From: Herbidospora solisilvae
GTDB taxonomy: Bacteria > Actinomycetota > Actinomycetes > Streptosporangiales > Streptosporangiaceae
Direction of reading: 5' to 3'
Assembly: GCF_009901565.1 (NCBI RefSeq)
Contig: NZ_WXEW01000001.1
Coordinates: forward strand, 620,001-684,000
Length of the DNA stretch: 64,000 bases
Shown in pieces: positions 27,194 to 34,513 of the stretch (its first letter is position 1; every line of letters starts with the position of its first letter). Under the pieces are notes generated by a model. The model was not told where the DNA came from. It did not search any database and saw only the letters and a program-made list of their open reading frames with translations. The translations under genes were made by a program, and so were the position numbers.

Positions 27194-28117
27194 AAAGGCG
27201 GTCGCGGTGGCCTTGTAACCGATGTCGGCGGGCATCGGCTGGTCGAAGAAGATGAGGAAGTGCATCTCGTCGTCGCCGATGACCTCGATGTGGTGCGGGT
27301 AGGCGCGCGGCACGAAATAGAGGTCGCCGGGGCCGAGCAGGTACTCGTCGAGGCTGAGGTCCGGGTCCAGGACGCGCATGCGGGCGTGGCCCTTGGCGAC
27401 GTAGCCCATCTCGGCGGTGACCGGGTGCCAGTGCGGCTCCCGCATGCCGCTCTCCTTGATGCGCAGGGAGTACATGGAGATGTCGTCGAGGGCGGCCCAG
27501 AACTGGTGCCGCGCCATGCGCGCGTCGCCGTAGGAGTAGGTCAGCACCGGCGCCTGGCTCTCGATGTCGAACAGCTTGGCGTTGGGCAGCGTGGCGGTCG
27601 GCGTCACGTCGGCCGGGCCGGTGCGCCGGACGATCTGCTGGGCCGGCGACCGGTCGAACGCGGCGAACGCCGAGGCCTGGAGGTCGAAGGTGTTGCCCAG
27701 CACGGCGTCGGTCATCGCGGTGAAGCTGTCGCGCACCGAGAAGTGCTGCGGGCGCTCGCTGCGCAGGGCGAGCACGAGCTCGGCGCGGTCGGCCCCGATG
27801 TTCTCGATGTGGTAAACCGCGCCCGACTCGACGTGGTACATCTGCCCCGGCCGCACGACGAACGACGAGAACGTGTCGGCGTTGCCGAGGATCGACACCA
27901 GGACGGTGCCCGCGACCACGTAGGCGAGCTGGTTGGCGTTGACGTTCCACTGCGGCTCGCGGATCGCGCCCGGCTCCAGGACCACCCTCTTCAGCGAGAG
28001 CCGGTCGAGGATCGGCAGCACCTTCTCGTCGACCACGGTGACGGAGCCCAGGTCGTTCTCGAACGTGGGCCGGACCTTCCCCAAGGACATGATGTGTGGC
28101 GACTTGCGCATGACCAT
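27071..28117 (-). CDS. bicupin, oxalate-decarboxylase-like
   Basis: 348 residues in two cupin domains. The C-terminal one keeps the metal ligands: 'REPHWHPVTAEMGYV' (HxH and E) and 'RAYPHHIEVIG' (His), and it ends with 'EVLAASFGLP', close to the end of bacterial oxalate decarboxylases. In the N-terminal cupin the matching stretch is 'REPQWNVNANQLAYV', so both His and the Glu are lost and that site probably binds no metal. Oxalate decarboxylase or a related Mn enzyme is possible; a role fed by the neighbouring manganese-type transporter is inference. ATG at 28117 with no second start nearby. Confidence 0.75.
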   Translation of the reverse strand: MVMRKSPHIMSLGKVRPTFENDLGSVTVVDEKVLPILDRLSLKRVVLEPGAIREPQWNVNANQLAYVVAGTVLVSILGNADTFSSFVVRPGQMYHVESGAVYHIENIGADRAELVLALRSERPQHFSVRDSFTAMTDAVLGNTFDLQASAFAAFDRSPAQQIVRRTGPADVTPTATLPNAKLFDIESQAPVLTYSYGDARMARHQFWAALDDISMYSLRIKESGMREPHWHPVTAEMGYVAKGHARMRVLDPDLSLDEYLLGPGDLYFVPRAYPHHIEVIGDDEMHFLIFFDQPMPADIGYKATATAFSREVLAASFGLPERELPQFPFTPIDPLIVPRLNPSDPVSK

Positions 28118-28251
28118 TCTCCCCCGGACGCTGACTGTTTTCCCAGGTTAAGCAGCATGTGTCCGACATATCGGCAAGGACACGCGCCCGGCGGGGTGTG
28201 CGCTTTCCGGGAGATTGGGGGAACAAGATCCGGAATGTCGGAGATGTGCGC

Positions 28252-28257
28252 TAGCCT
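28252..28257 (+). promoter_or_regulatory. -10 element for the tRNA-like transcript
   Basis: TAGCCT lies so that transcription would begin at about 28264, the first base of the long acceptor-like helix. No good -35 is visible. Confidence 0.4.
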
Positions 28258-28263
28258 TCCGGC

Positions 28264-28340
28264 GACACGGTCGTAGCGCAGAGGTCGTCGCGCCCCAAAG
28301 CGATGCGGAGGACGCCGGTTCGAATCCGGTCGGCCGTGTC
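28264..28340 (+). ncRNA. tRNA-like element with degenerate anticodon arm
   Basis: The T arm is intact: GCCGG (28314-28318), loop TTCGAAT, CCGGT (28326-28330). The acceptor helix ACGGTCG (28267-28273) pairs with CGGCCGT (28331-28337) and extends outward by GAC/GTC to 10 bp. A D arm GCGC...GCGC (28276-28279 with 28290-28293) and TA before it are normal. But the 20 bases between the D and T arms cannot form a 5-bp anticodon stem with a 7-base loop, and no U33 is present. It is a tRNA pseudogene or a tRNA-like RNA. No CCA is encoded, and a T5 run follows at 28344-28348. It ends 39 bases before the SDR start. Confidence 0.5.
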
Positions 28341-28379
28341 ACCTTTTTCGCCGGAGGGTCTTGCCGGAGGGGGACGCGC

Positions 28380-29720
28380 ATGGCTTCTGACGTGGAGACC
28401 TGCCTGCGGGTCCTGGCCGAGGCACGCGCGGCCGATCCCGACGACGAGCGCTGGAGGCCGGTGCGGGAGGCCGCCGCGCAGGTCTACCAGGCGGGCAAGA
28501 AGGCCCGCAAGGCGGCCCGCAACGCCGACCGCCGCCGGCACGACGACGTCGTCACCGCGGCCACCGAGCGCCACCGCGACCAGAACCCCGACTCCGCGCC
28601 GCCGGTCACCCCGTCGCTCGGCCCGGCCACGCGGTTACGGCCGCTGGCCGGGACCCGGCGCTGCTACGTCTGCAAGGCCGTCTACGGCCAGGTCCACTCG
28701 GTCTACCACCTGCTCTGCCCGGCCTGCGCCGAGGAGAACCTGGCCCGCCGCACCGCCCGCTGCGACCTGCGCGGACGCCGGGCGCTGATCACCGGCGGCC
28801 GGGTGAAGATCGGCTTCCAGACGGCGCTGAAGCTGCTGCGCGACGGCGCCGAGGTGTTCGTGACGACCCGGTTCCCCGCCGACGCGGCCCGCCGCTACGC
28901 CGCCGTGCCCGACGCGGCCGACTGGCTCGACCGGCTGCACGTCCACGGCGTCGACCTGCTCGACCTGCCCGGCGTGGCGGGCCTGCTGGAGACCGTGCAC
29001 GAACGGTTCGACCACCTCGACGTCCTGGTCAACAACGCCGCCCAGACGATCCGCCGCCCGGCGGCCTACCACCGCGAGGTGCGCGCGGCCGAGAGCCTGC
29101 CGTTGGCCGGGCCGGCCGCCCGGATCAGCGTCACGGCCGGTGCGCCCGCCACGGCCGTCGCCCGGCTTGAGGCCTCCTCCGGGGAGCTCGAATCGCTCTT
29201 CCCCGCCGGGCTGCTCGACGAGACCGGGGAGCCGCTCGACCTGCGCGACCGCAACAGCTGGAGCCTGCGGCTGCACGAGGTCGACGCGGCCGAGTGGCTG
29301 GAGGTGCAGCTCGTGAACGCGTTCGCGCCGTTCCTGCTGACCTCGCGGCTCCGAGGGCTCCTGGAGGCCTCGCCGCACCCCGACCGGTACGTCGTGCAGG
29401 TGTCGGCGATGGAGGGCAGCTTCTCGCGGGCGAACAAGACCGTCCGCCACCCGCACACGAACATGGCCAAGGCCGCGCTGAACATGCTGACCCGGACCGC
29501 CGCCCCCGACTACGCGGCGAGCGGCATCCACATGAACAGCGTCGACACCGGGTGGTGCACCGACGAGCGGCCCCACCCGGAGAGGGCGGCGAGCCGCTTC
29601 CGGCCGCCGCTCGACGTGATCGACGGGGCCGCGCGGGTGTACGACCCCGTCGTCCGGGGGGTCGGCGGCGACCCCGTCTCCGGACTGTTCCTGAAGGACT
29701 ACCGATCGGTGGAGTGGTGA
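28380..29720 (+). CDS. SDR-fold oxidoreductase with N-terminal zinc knuckle (atypical active site)
   Basis: 446 residues. The N-terminal 90 residues are charged, likely helical. A zinc-ribbon-like motif follows with Cys95, Cys98, Cys113 and Cys116. The Rossmann part starts 'GRRALITGGRVKIGF' and has 'VLVNNAAQT'. In place of the usual YxxxK, the segment reads 'HTNMAKAALNML', so Thr stands where the catalytic Tyr should be; 'VQVSAMEGSF' supplies the Ser strand. It may bind NAD(P) without classical reductase activity. ATG at 28380 follows GGAGGGGG. It is the first of five tightly packed genes and overlaps the next by GTGA. Confidence 0.8.
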   Translation: MASDVETCLRVLAEARAADPDDERWRPVREAAAQVYQAGKKARKAARNADRRRHDDVVTAATERHRDQNPDSAPPVTPSLGPATRLRPLAGTRRCYVCKAVYGQVHSVYHLLCPACAEENLARRTARCDLRGRRALITGGRVKIGFQTALKLLRDGAEVFVTTRFPADAARRYAAVPDAADWLDRLHVHGVDLLDLPGVAGLLETVHERFDHLDVLVNNAAQTIRRPAAYHREVRAAESLPLAGPAARISVTAGAPATAVARLEASSGELESLFPAGLLDETGEPLDLRDRNSWSLRLHEVDAAEWLEVQLVNAFAPFLLTSRLRGLLEASPHPDRYVVQVSAMEGSFSRANKTVRHPHTNMAKAALNMLTRTAAPDYAASGIHMNSVDTGWCTDERPHPERAASRFRPPLDVIDGAARVYDPVVRGVGGDPVSGLFLKDYRSVEW

Positions 29721-30853
29721 CCGTGAAGCCTGTGCCCGTACGCTGCCCGGCGATCGAGCACCCCGACGTCCCGCCGGCCGAGGCGGCGGCCCTCGACCCG
29801 CTGCTCACCCGGCTGGCCGACACCCGCCCGGTCGCGGCCGACGAGGTCTTCCCGCTCGGCGCGCTGCGCCCCGACGGCCGGGTCGACCTCTGCAAGCAGG
29901 GCCTCGGCGCGCCCGGCGTGGCCCGGCTGCTGCCGGTGGCGACGGCCTCGCCGCACGCCCGCCACCTCCTGCTGGGCACCAACGCCATCGGCGACGAGGG
30001 CGCCCGCGCGGTCGCGGGCGCGCTCACCGACGACCACCGCCTGCGCACCCTCTACCTGGGCTGCAACCGCATCGGCCCGGAGGGCACTGCGGCGCTGGCC
30101 GACCGGCTGAGCGGTGACCGGAGCGTGCGGGCGTTGTGGCTGAAGCGCAACCCCATCGGCGAGGCGGGGGTGCGCGCGCTGGCGCAGATGCTCACCCGGA
30201 ACAGCACGCTGCGCACCCTCGACCTGGTCAACACCGGCCTGTCGGCGGCCTCGCTGGAGGTCCTGGTCGCGGCCCTGACCAGCCGGGACGTCCCGCTGGA
30301 GCGACTGTTCCTCGGCGGCAACGGCCTCGGGCCCGCCGCCGCGCCGCTGCTGGCGAAGCTGATCACCGAGGCGGGGGTGCGGGAGCTCTACCTTCCGGCC
30401 AACCACCTGGGCGACGAGGGCGCGGCCGTGCTGGCCGCGGCGGCCGACCCGGCCCGTCCGGTCAGGCTCGGCCTGGGCGGCAACGGCATCGGCCCGGACG
30501 GCGCGACGGCGCTGGCCGCCGCGCTCGACCGCATCGAGTCCCTCGACCTCGGCCGCCCGCCGTCGGAGCGCAGCCTCGGCGCGCCCGCCAACACCACCGG
30601 CGACGCGGGCGCGCACGCCCTGGCCGCGGCCCTGCCCGGCAGCCCGCTGCGCCGCCTGGAGCTGCGCCACACCGGCCTGACCGGGCGCGGCGCGAAGAGC
30701 CTGCTGGCCCAGGTGCCCGACGACACCCGTCTGGAGTACGTCGGCCTCGGCCCCGGCCTGCCCCGCAAGGTGAAGCGGTCGTTCACCGCGCGCCTGCGCC
30801 CCGCCGGTCCCGGCCACCCCGACCTGGTCGCGATCGGCAGCCTCTACCGATGA
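29717..30853 (+). CDS. leucine-rich-repeat protein (ribonuclease-inhibitor type)
   Basis: 378 residues, GTG at 29717 overlapping the SDR stop (a GTG at 29723 is an alternative). Residues about 75-330 are a run of roughly 28-residue repeats of the form LRxLxLxxNxIGxEGAxALA, for example 'LRTLYLGCNRIGPEGTAAL' and 'VRALWLKRNPIGEAGVRAL'. This is the horseshoe fold of ribonuclease inhibitor and NLR receptors, used for protein binding. No signal peptide or ATPase domain is present, so it is a cytosolic scaffold or sensor. It overlaps the ankyrin gene by ATGA. Confidence 0.85.
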   Translation: MTVKPVPVRCPAIEHPDVPPAEAAALDPLLTRLADTRPVAADEVFPLGALRPDGRVDLCKQGLGAPGVARLLPVATASPHARHLLLGTNAIGDEGARAVAGALTDDHRLRTLYLGCNRIGPEGTAALADRLSGDRSVRALWLKRNPIGEAGVRALAQMLTRNSTLRTLDLVNTGLSAASLEVLVAALTSRDVPLERLFLGGNGLGPAAAPLLAKLITEAGVRELYLPANHLGDEGAAVLAAAADPARPVRLGLGGNGIGPDGATALAAALDRIESLDLGRPPSERSLGAPANTTGDAGAHALAAALPGSPLRRLELRHTGLTGRGAKSLLAQVPDDTRLEYVGLGPGLPRKVKRSFTARLRPAGPGHPDLVAIGSLYR

Positions 30854-32073
30854 CCTTCGACCGCGACGAACTGAGCCGCTGGCGGCGGGCCCGCCGGTAC
30901 GCGGTCCCCCGCTGGATGATCGAACAGGCCACGGAACGCCGCCTGGCCGGCGACTGGCAGGGGGCCTGCGCGGCCGCCGCCGTCGACGTCGCCTTCGACC
31001 CGGGCACGGCCGGGAAGGACCCCGCGCTCGCCGACGACCTGCGGCACCTCGTGCCGGAGCTGCTGCGCTGGCACGCGCCCCGCAGCGGCAACGGCGGCGG
31101 CACCCTGGGCACCCACCACCAGGTCACCCTGGCCCGGTACGGCGACACCGAACTGCGGGCGGTGACGCCCCAGCTCAGCGAGGGCCCGCAACGGCTGACG
31201 CTGGTCCTCGTCCCCGCCGAGGACGAGGAGGACCCGTATATGACCACCCACGTCGACTGGACGGCGGCCCGCCACTTCTGGCACGCCCGGCACACCGCCG
31301 GGCTCCGCGACGGCACCGACGCGTCGCTGCCCGACCGCGTGCTGCTGGACGCCGGTCTGCTCACCCCCGACGACCTGCACCCGCTGGTCAGGGAGTCGCT
31401 CTGCCCCGGCCTCCCACCGGGCGCGTCGGGTCCGCCGGAGCCGGAGCCGCCCGAGCCGGTCCGGGTGCGCTGCGGCGGAGCGTGGCACCAGGTCGTCTCC
31501 GGCGGCGGCCGTCTCCTGCTGGAGCACGGCGACGACGAACAGCGCCGCGAACGCGCCATGCGCGCCCTCGGCGGAGCCGTCTCCGGCTGCTTCGCGGTCG
31601 AGCAGGCGTGGACGTCGGGTGAGGGCAGGCTGCCCCGGAGGCTGCGCGCCCAGCGGTGGGCCCTGTTCCTGCACGCCCAGCACGGCGACACCCCGGCGGT
31701 CCTCCGGCTTCTCGACGCCGGCGTCGACCCCCGGGTCCGCGACGGCCGTCAGCGCGGCCTCCTGCACATGCTCCACCTGGTCGACCACACGGTGCTGCTG
31801 CCCCGGCTCCTGGCGGCGGGCCTCGACGTGAACGGCCTCGACTACCAGGAGCGCACCCCGCTGCACCACGCGGTCGCCTCCTACGGATCGCCCGCACTCG
31901 TCGAGGCGCTGCGCGCGGCCGGGGCGCGGATCGACGTGACCGACTGGGAGGGCTGGTCGCTGGCCGACCTCATCCGCCGCCGGCGGCGGAGGGACCTCGT
32001 CGCCCTGCGCGACGAGATCGAGCGCGACCACCCCGGCATCGGCATCGGCTACGAAAGCGACGACGACGATTAA
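30850..32073 (+). CDS. ankyrin-repeat protein
   Basis: 407 residues. The first 260 residues are of unknown fold, with an Arg/Trp-rich start ('ELSRWRRARRYAVPRWM'), acidic stretches and a Pro/Glu linker ('PPEPEPPEPVRV'). The C-terminal part holds about three ankyrin repeats: 'AQHGDTPAVLRLLDAGVDP', 'LPRLLAAGLDVNGLDYQER' and 'TPLHHAVASYGSPALVEAL'. It ends with an acidic tail. Ankyrin repeats bind partner proteins, so together with the LRR protein it may give the operon two recognition modules. Overlaps LRR gene by ATGA. Confidence 0.82.
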   Translation: MTFDRDELSRWRRARRYAVPRWMIEQATERRLAGDWQGACAAAAVDVAFDPGTAGKDPALADDLRHLVPELLRWHAPRSGNGGGTLGTHHQVTLARYGDTELRAVTPQLSEGPQRLTLVLVPAEDEEDPYMTTHVDWTAARHFWHARHTAGLRDGTDASLPDRVLLDAGLLTPDDLHPLVRESLCPGLPPGASGPPEPEPPEPVRVRCGGAWHQVVSGGGRLLLEHGDDEQRRERAMRALGGAVSGCFAVEQAWTSGEGRLPRRLRAQRWALFLHAQHGDTPAVLRLLDAGVDPRVRDGRQRGLLHMLHLVDHTVLLPRLLAAGLDVNGLDYQERTPLHHAVASYGSPALVEALRAAGARIDVTDWEGWSLADLIRRRRRRDLVALRDEIERDHPGIGIGYESDDDD

Positions 32074-32080
32074 GGACGAC

Positions 32081-33244
32081 CTGGGCGATCTGGCCGCCGC
32101 CGACGAGATCAACCGGCGGCTGCGGGTCCACCGCACCGAACCGGCCGCCAACGCCCAGCTGGAGGCGCTGGCCCTGGCCGTGGCGGCGAACCTGCCGGTC
32201 CTGCTGTGGGGTGAGCCGGGCATCGGCAAGTCGGCCGGGCTGGAGCAGCTCGCCGCCGGGCTCGGGCTGCCGCTGGAGACGGTCATCGCGAGCGTGCACG
32301 AGCCGTCCGACTTCGCCGGCCTGCCGATCGTCGGCGACGACCCGGCGGTGACCGGGGTGCCGATGGCGCCGCCCGACTGGGCCGTGCGGGTGACCGGGCA
32401 GGGCCGGGGGCTGGTCTTCTTCGACGAGTTGTCCTCCGCGCCGCCCGCCGTGCAGGCCGCGCTGCTGCGGGTGGTGCTGGAACGACGGGTCGGCAGTCTG
32501 CGGCTGCCGGAGCAGGTCAGGATCGTGGCCGCCGCGAACCCGCCGTCGAGCGCGGCCGACGGATGGCATCTGAGCCCGCCGCTGGCGAACCGGTTCGTCC
32601 ACCTGCGCTGGACGCACGACCCCCGGACCGTCGCCCGCGGCCTGGCGGGCACCTGGCCGGCGGCGCGTATCCCGTCGATCGACGCGGCGCGGATCTCCGG
32701 CGCGGTGGCGCGGGCCCGGGGCGCGATCTCGGGCTTCCTCACCGCCCGCCCGGGTCTGGCCCACCATCTGCCCGCCGACGCCGAAAGCCGGGGCGGGGCG
32801 TGGCCGTCGCCCCGGACGTGGGAGATGGCGCTGAAGCTGCTCGCCGTCGCCTACGCGAGCGGGACCGGCCGGGAGGCCCTCGCGGCGGCGGTGGTCGGCG
32901 CGGTGGGCGACGGCGCGGGCGTCGAGCTCATCTCCTACCTGGAGGAACTCGACCTGCCCGACCCCGACCGGGTGCTCGCCGACCCGGCCGCCTTCCGGCT
33001 CCCCGAACGCGGCGACCGCCAGCTCGCCTTCCTGACGGCGGTCGTGGCCGCCGTGCAGGGCGACCTGACCCGGCGCCGCTGGGAGGCCGGCTGGGTCGTG
33101 CTGGCCAAGGCGGTCGACGCGGGGGTGCCCGACGTGGCGGCCCGCGCGGCCATGGACCTGGCCGCGATGCGCGACCTCAACTGGCCGGTGCCGCCGGGCA
33201 TCGACGCGTTCGTCGACCTCCTCCAGCTGTCCGGCGCGCTCTGA
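32081..33244 (+). CDS. MoxR-type AAA+ ATPase (start codon uncertain)
   Basis: About 387 residues from a CTG at 32081, preceded by AAGGA four bases away. No ATG, GTG or TTG occurs in frame before GTG 32180, which would remove the conserved helix before the P loop ('NAQLEALALAVAANLPVL'). An ATT at 32069 overlapping the ankyrin stop is another option. The ATPase core has Walker A 'WGEPGIGKSA', Walker B 'LVFFDELSSAP', and sensor 1 'IVAAANPPS'. MoxR ATPases act as chaperones that remodel partner complexes with a VWA protein, and such a gene follows after two bases. Confidence 0.85.
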   Translation: MGDLAAADEINRRLRVHRTEPAANAQLEALALAVAANLPVLLWGEPGIGKSAGLEQLAAGLGLPLETVIASVHEPSDFAGLPIVGDDPAVTGVPMAPPDWAVRVTGQGRGLVFFDELSSAPPAVQAALLRVVLERRVGSLRLPEQVRIVAAANPPSSAADGWHLSPPLANRFVHLRWTHDPRTVARGLAGTWPAARIPSIDAARISGAVARARGAISGFLTARPGLAHHLPADAESRGGAWPSPRTWEMALKLLAVAYASGTGREALAAAVVGAVGDGAGVELISYLEELDLPDPDRVLADPAAFRLPERGDRQLAFLTAVVAAVQGDLTRRRWEAGWVVLAKAVDAGVPDVAARAAMDLAAMRDLNWPVPPGIDAFVDLLQLSGAL

Positions 33245-33246
33245 CG

Positions 33247-34404
33247 ATGGACCGGGTGAAGTTGCTCGCCGCCCGCTACCGGGCGGCGGCCGATCGGCCC
33301 TACTTCGCCACGGCGCTGTACGCCCTCTCCATCGTCCCCAGCTCCGGGGTGCCCACGATGGGCGTCGACGCGCACTGGCGGTGCTACGTCTCCCCCGCGT
33401 TCGTGGACGCCACGCCCGTCGAGGAACTGGCCGCCGTCTGGATCCACGAGGTCTCCCACCTGCTCCGCGACCACCACGCCAGGGCCGGGCGGCTGCCCCC
33501 GGCCGACCAGCGCGACCGGCTGCGGGTCAACGTGGCGCAGGACTGCGAGATCAACGACGACCTGGTCGCCGACCGGCTGCCGCTCCCGGCGGGCCGGATG
33601 GAGCCGCGCCTGTTCGGGCTGGAGCCGGGCCGTCTCTTCGAGGAGTACGTGCCGCTGCTGCCGCCGCACGAGCACGTGCTCGACTGCGGTTCGGGCGCCC
33701 ACGGGCGTCCGTCGACGTGGGAGGCGGGCGAGGGCGCGCCCGTGGTCGGCACCGTCGAGGCCGAGTCGCTGCGCCGGCACACCGCCGAGGCGATGCGGGC
33801 CCACCGGCGCTCCCGGGGCAGCCTGCCGAAGGGCTGGGAGCGGTGGGCGGAGCAGGTGCTCGAACCGGTCGTCGACTGGCGGCAGGTGCTGACGGGGGCG
33901 GTGCGCGAGGCGGTCGCCTGGGCGGGCGGCGCGGTCGACTACACCTACCGCCGCCCCTCCCGCAGGTCGGCGGCCATGCGGGGCGTGGTGCTGCCGAGCC
34001 TGCGCCGGCCGCTGCCCCGGGTGGCGATCGTGGTCGACACGTCCGGCTCGATGGGCGACGACGAGCTGGGCGCGGCGCTGGCCGAGGTGACGGGCGTGCT
34101 GCGTGAGGTGGGCGTGCACGGCAACCGGGTGACGGTGCTGGCCTGTGACGCCGAGGTCCACGCCGTCTCGCGGGTGACCTCGGCCGAGCAGGTCACCCTG
34201 GCGGGCGGCGGCGGCACGGACATGCGGGTCGGCGTCACGGCGGCCCTGGCGGCGCGCGACCGGCCGAACGTGGTGATCGTGCTGACCGACGGCCACACGC
34301 CGTGGCCGGACGAGCCGCGGTCGTGCCGGCTCATCGCGGCCCTGATCGGCCGGAACCCGCCGCCGCCTCCCGGGTGGGTGGAGACGGTGCGCGTGCCGCT
34401 CTGA
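33247..34404 (+). CDS. VWA protein with metallopeptidase-like N-terminus (DUF2201 type)
   Basis: 385 residues. The N-terminal half has 'WIHEVSHLLRDHH', a HExxH zinc motif as in DUF2201_N, followed by 'NVAQDCEINDDL'. The C-terminal half is a von Willebrand A domain with an intact MIDAS: 'VVDTSGSMGDDE' (DxSxS), Thr in 'GGGGTDMRVG' and Asp in 'VLTDGHTPW'. MoxR plus DUF2201-type genes are a known pairing. The active metal site may make it the effector of the five-gene operon, with the MoxR ATPase as its activator (inference). ATG at 33247. Confidence 0.87.
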   Translation: MDRVKLLAARYRAAADRPYFATALYALSIVPSSGVPTMGVDAHWRCYVSPAFVDATPVEELAAVWIHEVSHLLRDHHARAGRLPPADQRDRLRVNVAQDCEINDDLVADRLPLPAGRMEPRLFGLEPGRLFEEYVPLLPPHEHVLDCGSGAHGRPSTWEAGEGAPVVGTVEAESLRRHTAEAMRAHRRSRGSLPKGWERWAEQVLEPVVDWRQVLTGAVREAVAWAGGAVDYTYRRPSRRSAAMRGVVLPSLRRPLPRVAIVVDTSGSMGDDELGAALAEVTGVLREVGVHGNRVTVLACDAEVHAVSRVTSAEQVTLAGGGGTDMRVGVTAALAARDRPNVVIVLTDGHTPWPDEPRSCRLIAALIGRNPPPPPGWVETVRVPL

Positions 34405-34450
34405 CCGCCGTCGTGGCGATCGGGATGAGCGGGTGCGGAGCGCCGGGCCG

Positions 34451-34477
34451 CCGCCCGCCGCCGGGTGCGGCGGGCGG
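34451..34477. terminator. hairpin terminator between convergent genes
   Basis: An 11-bp perfect stem (34451-34461 with 34467-34477) around CGGGT lies between the VWA gene and the P450 gene. It can end both transcripts. Confidence 0.65.
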
Positions 34478-34513
34478 GGCCGTGGTGGGCGGAGCCGTAA
34501 CGGAGGAAGCTTT

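Noticed and set aside
28148-28574. Minus-strand frames over the tRNA-like element
   Set aside because: They lack ribosome sites and overlap the structured RNA and the SDR start.
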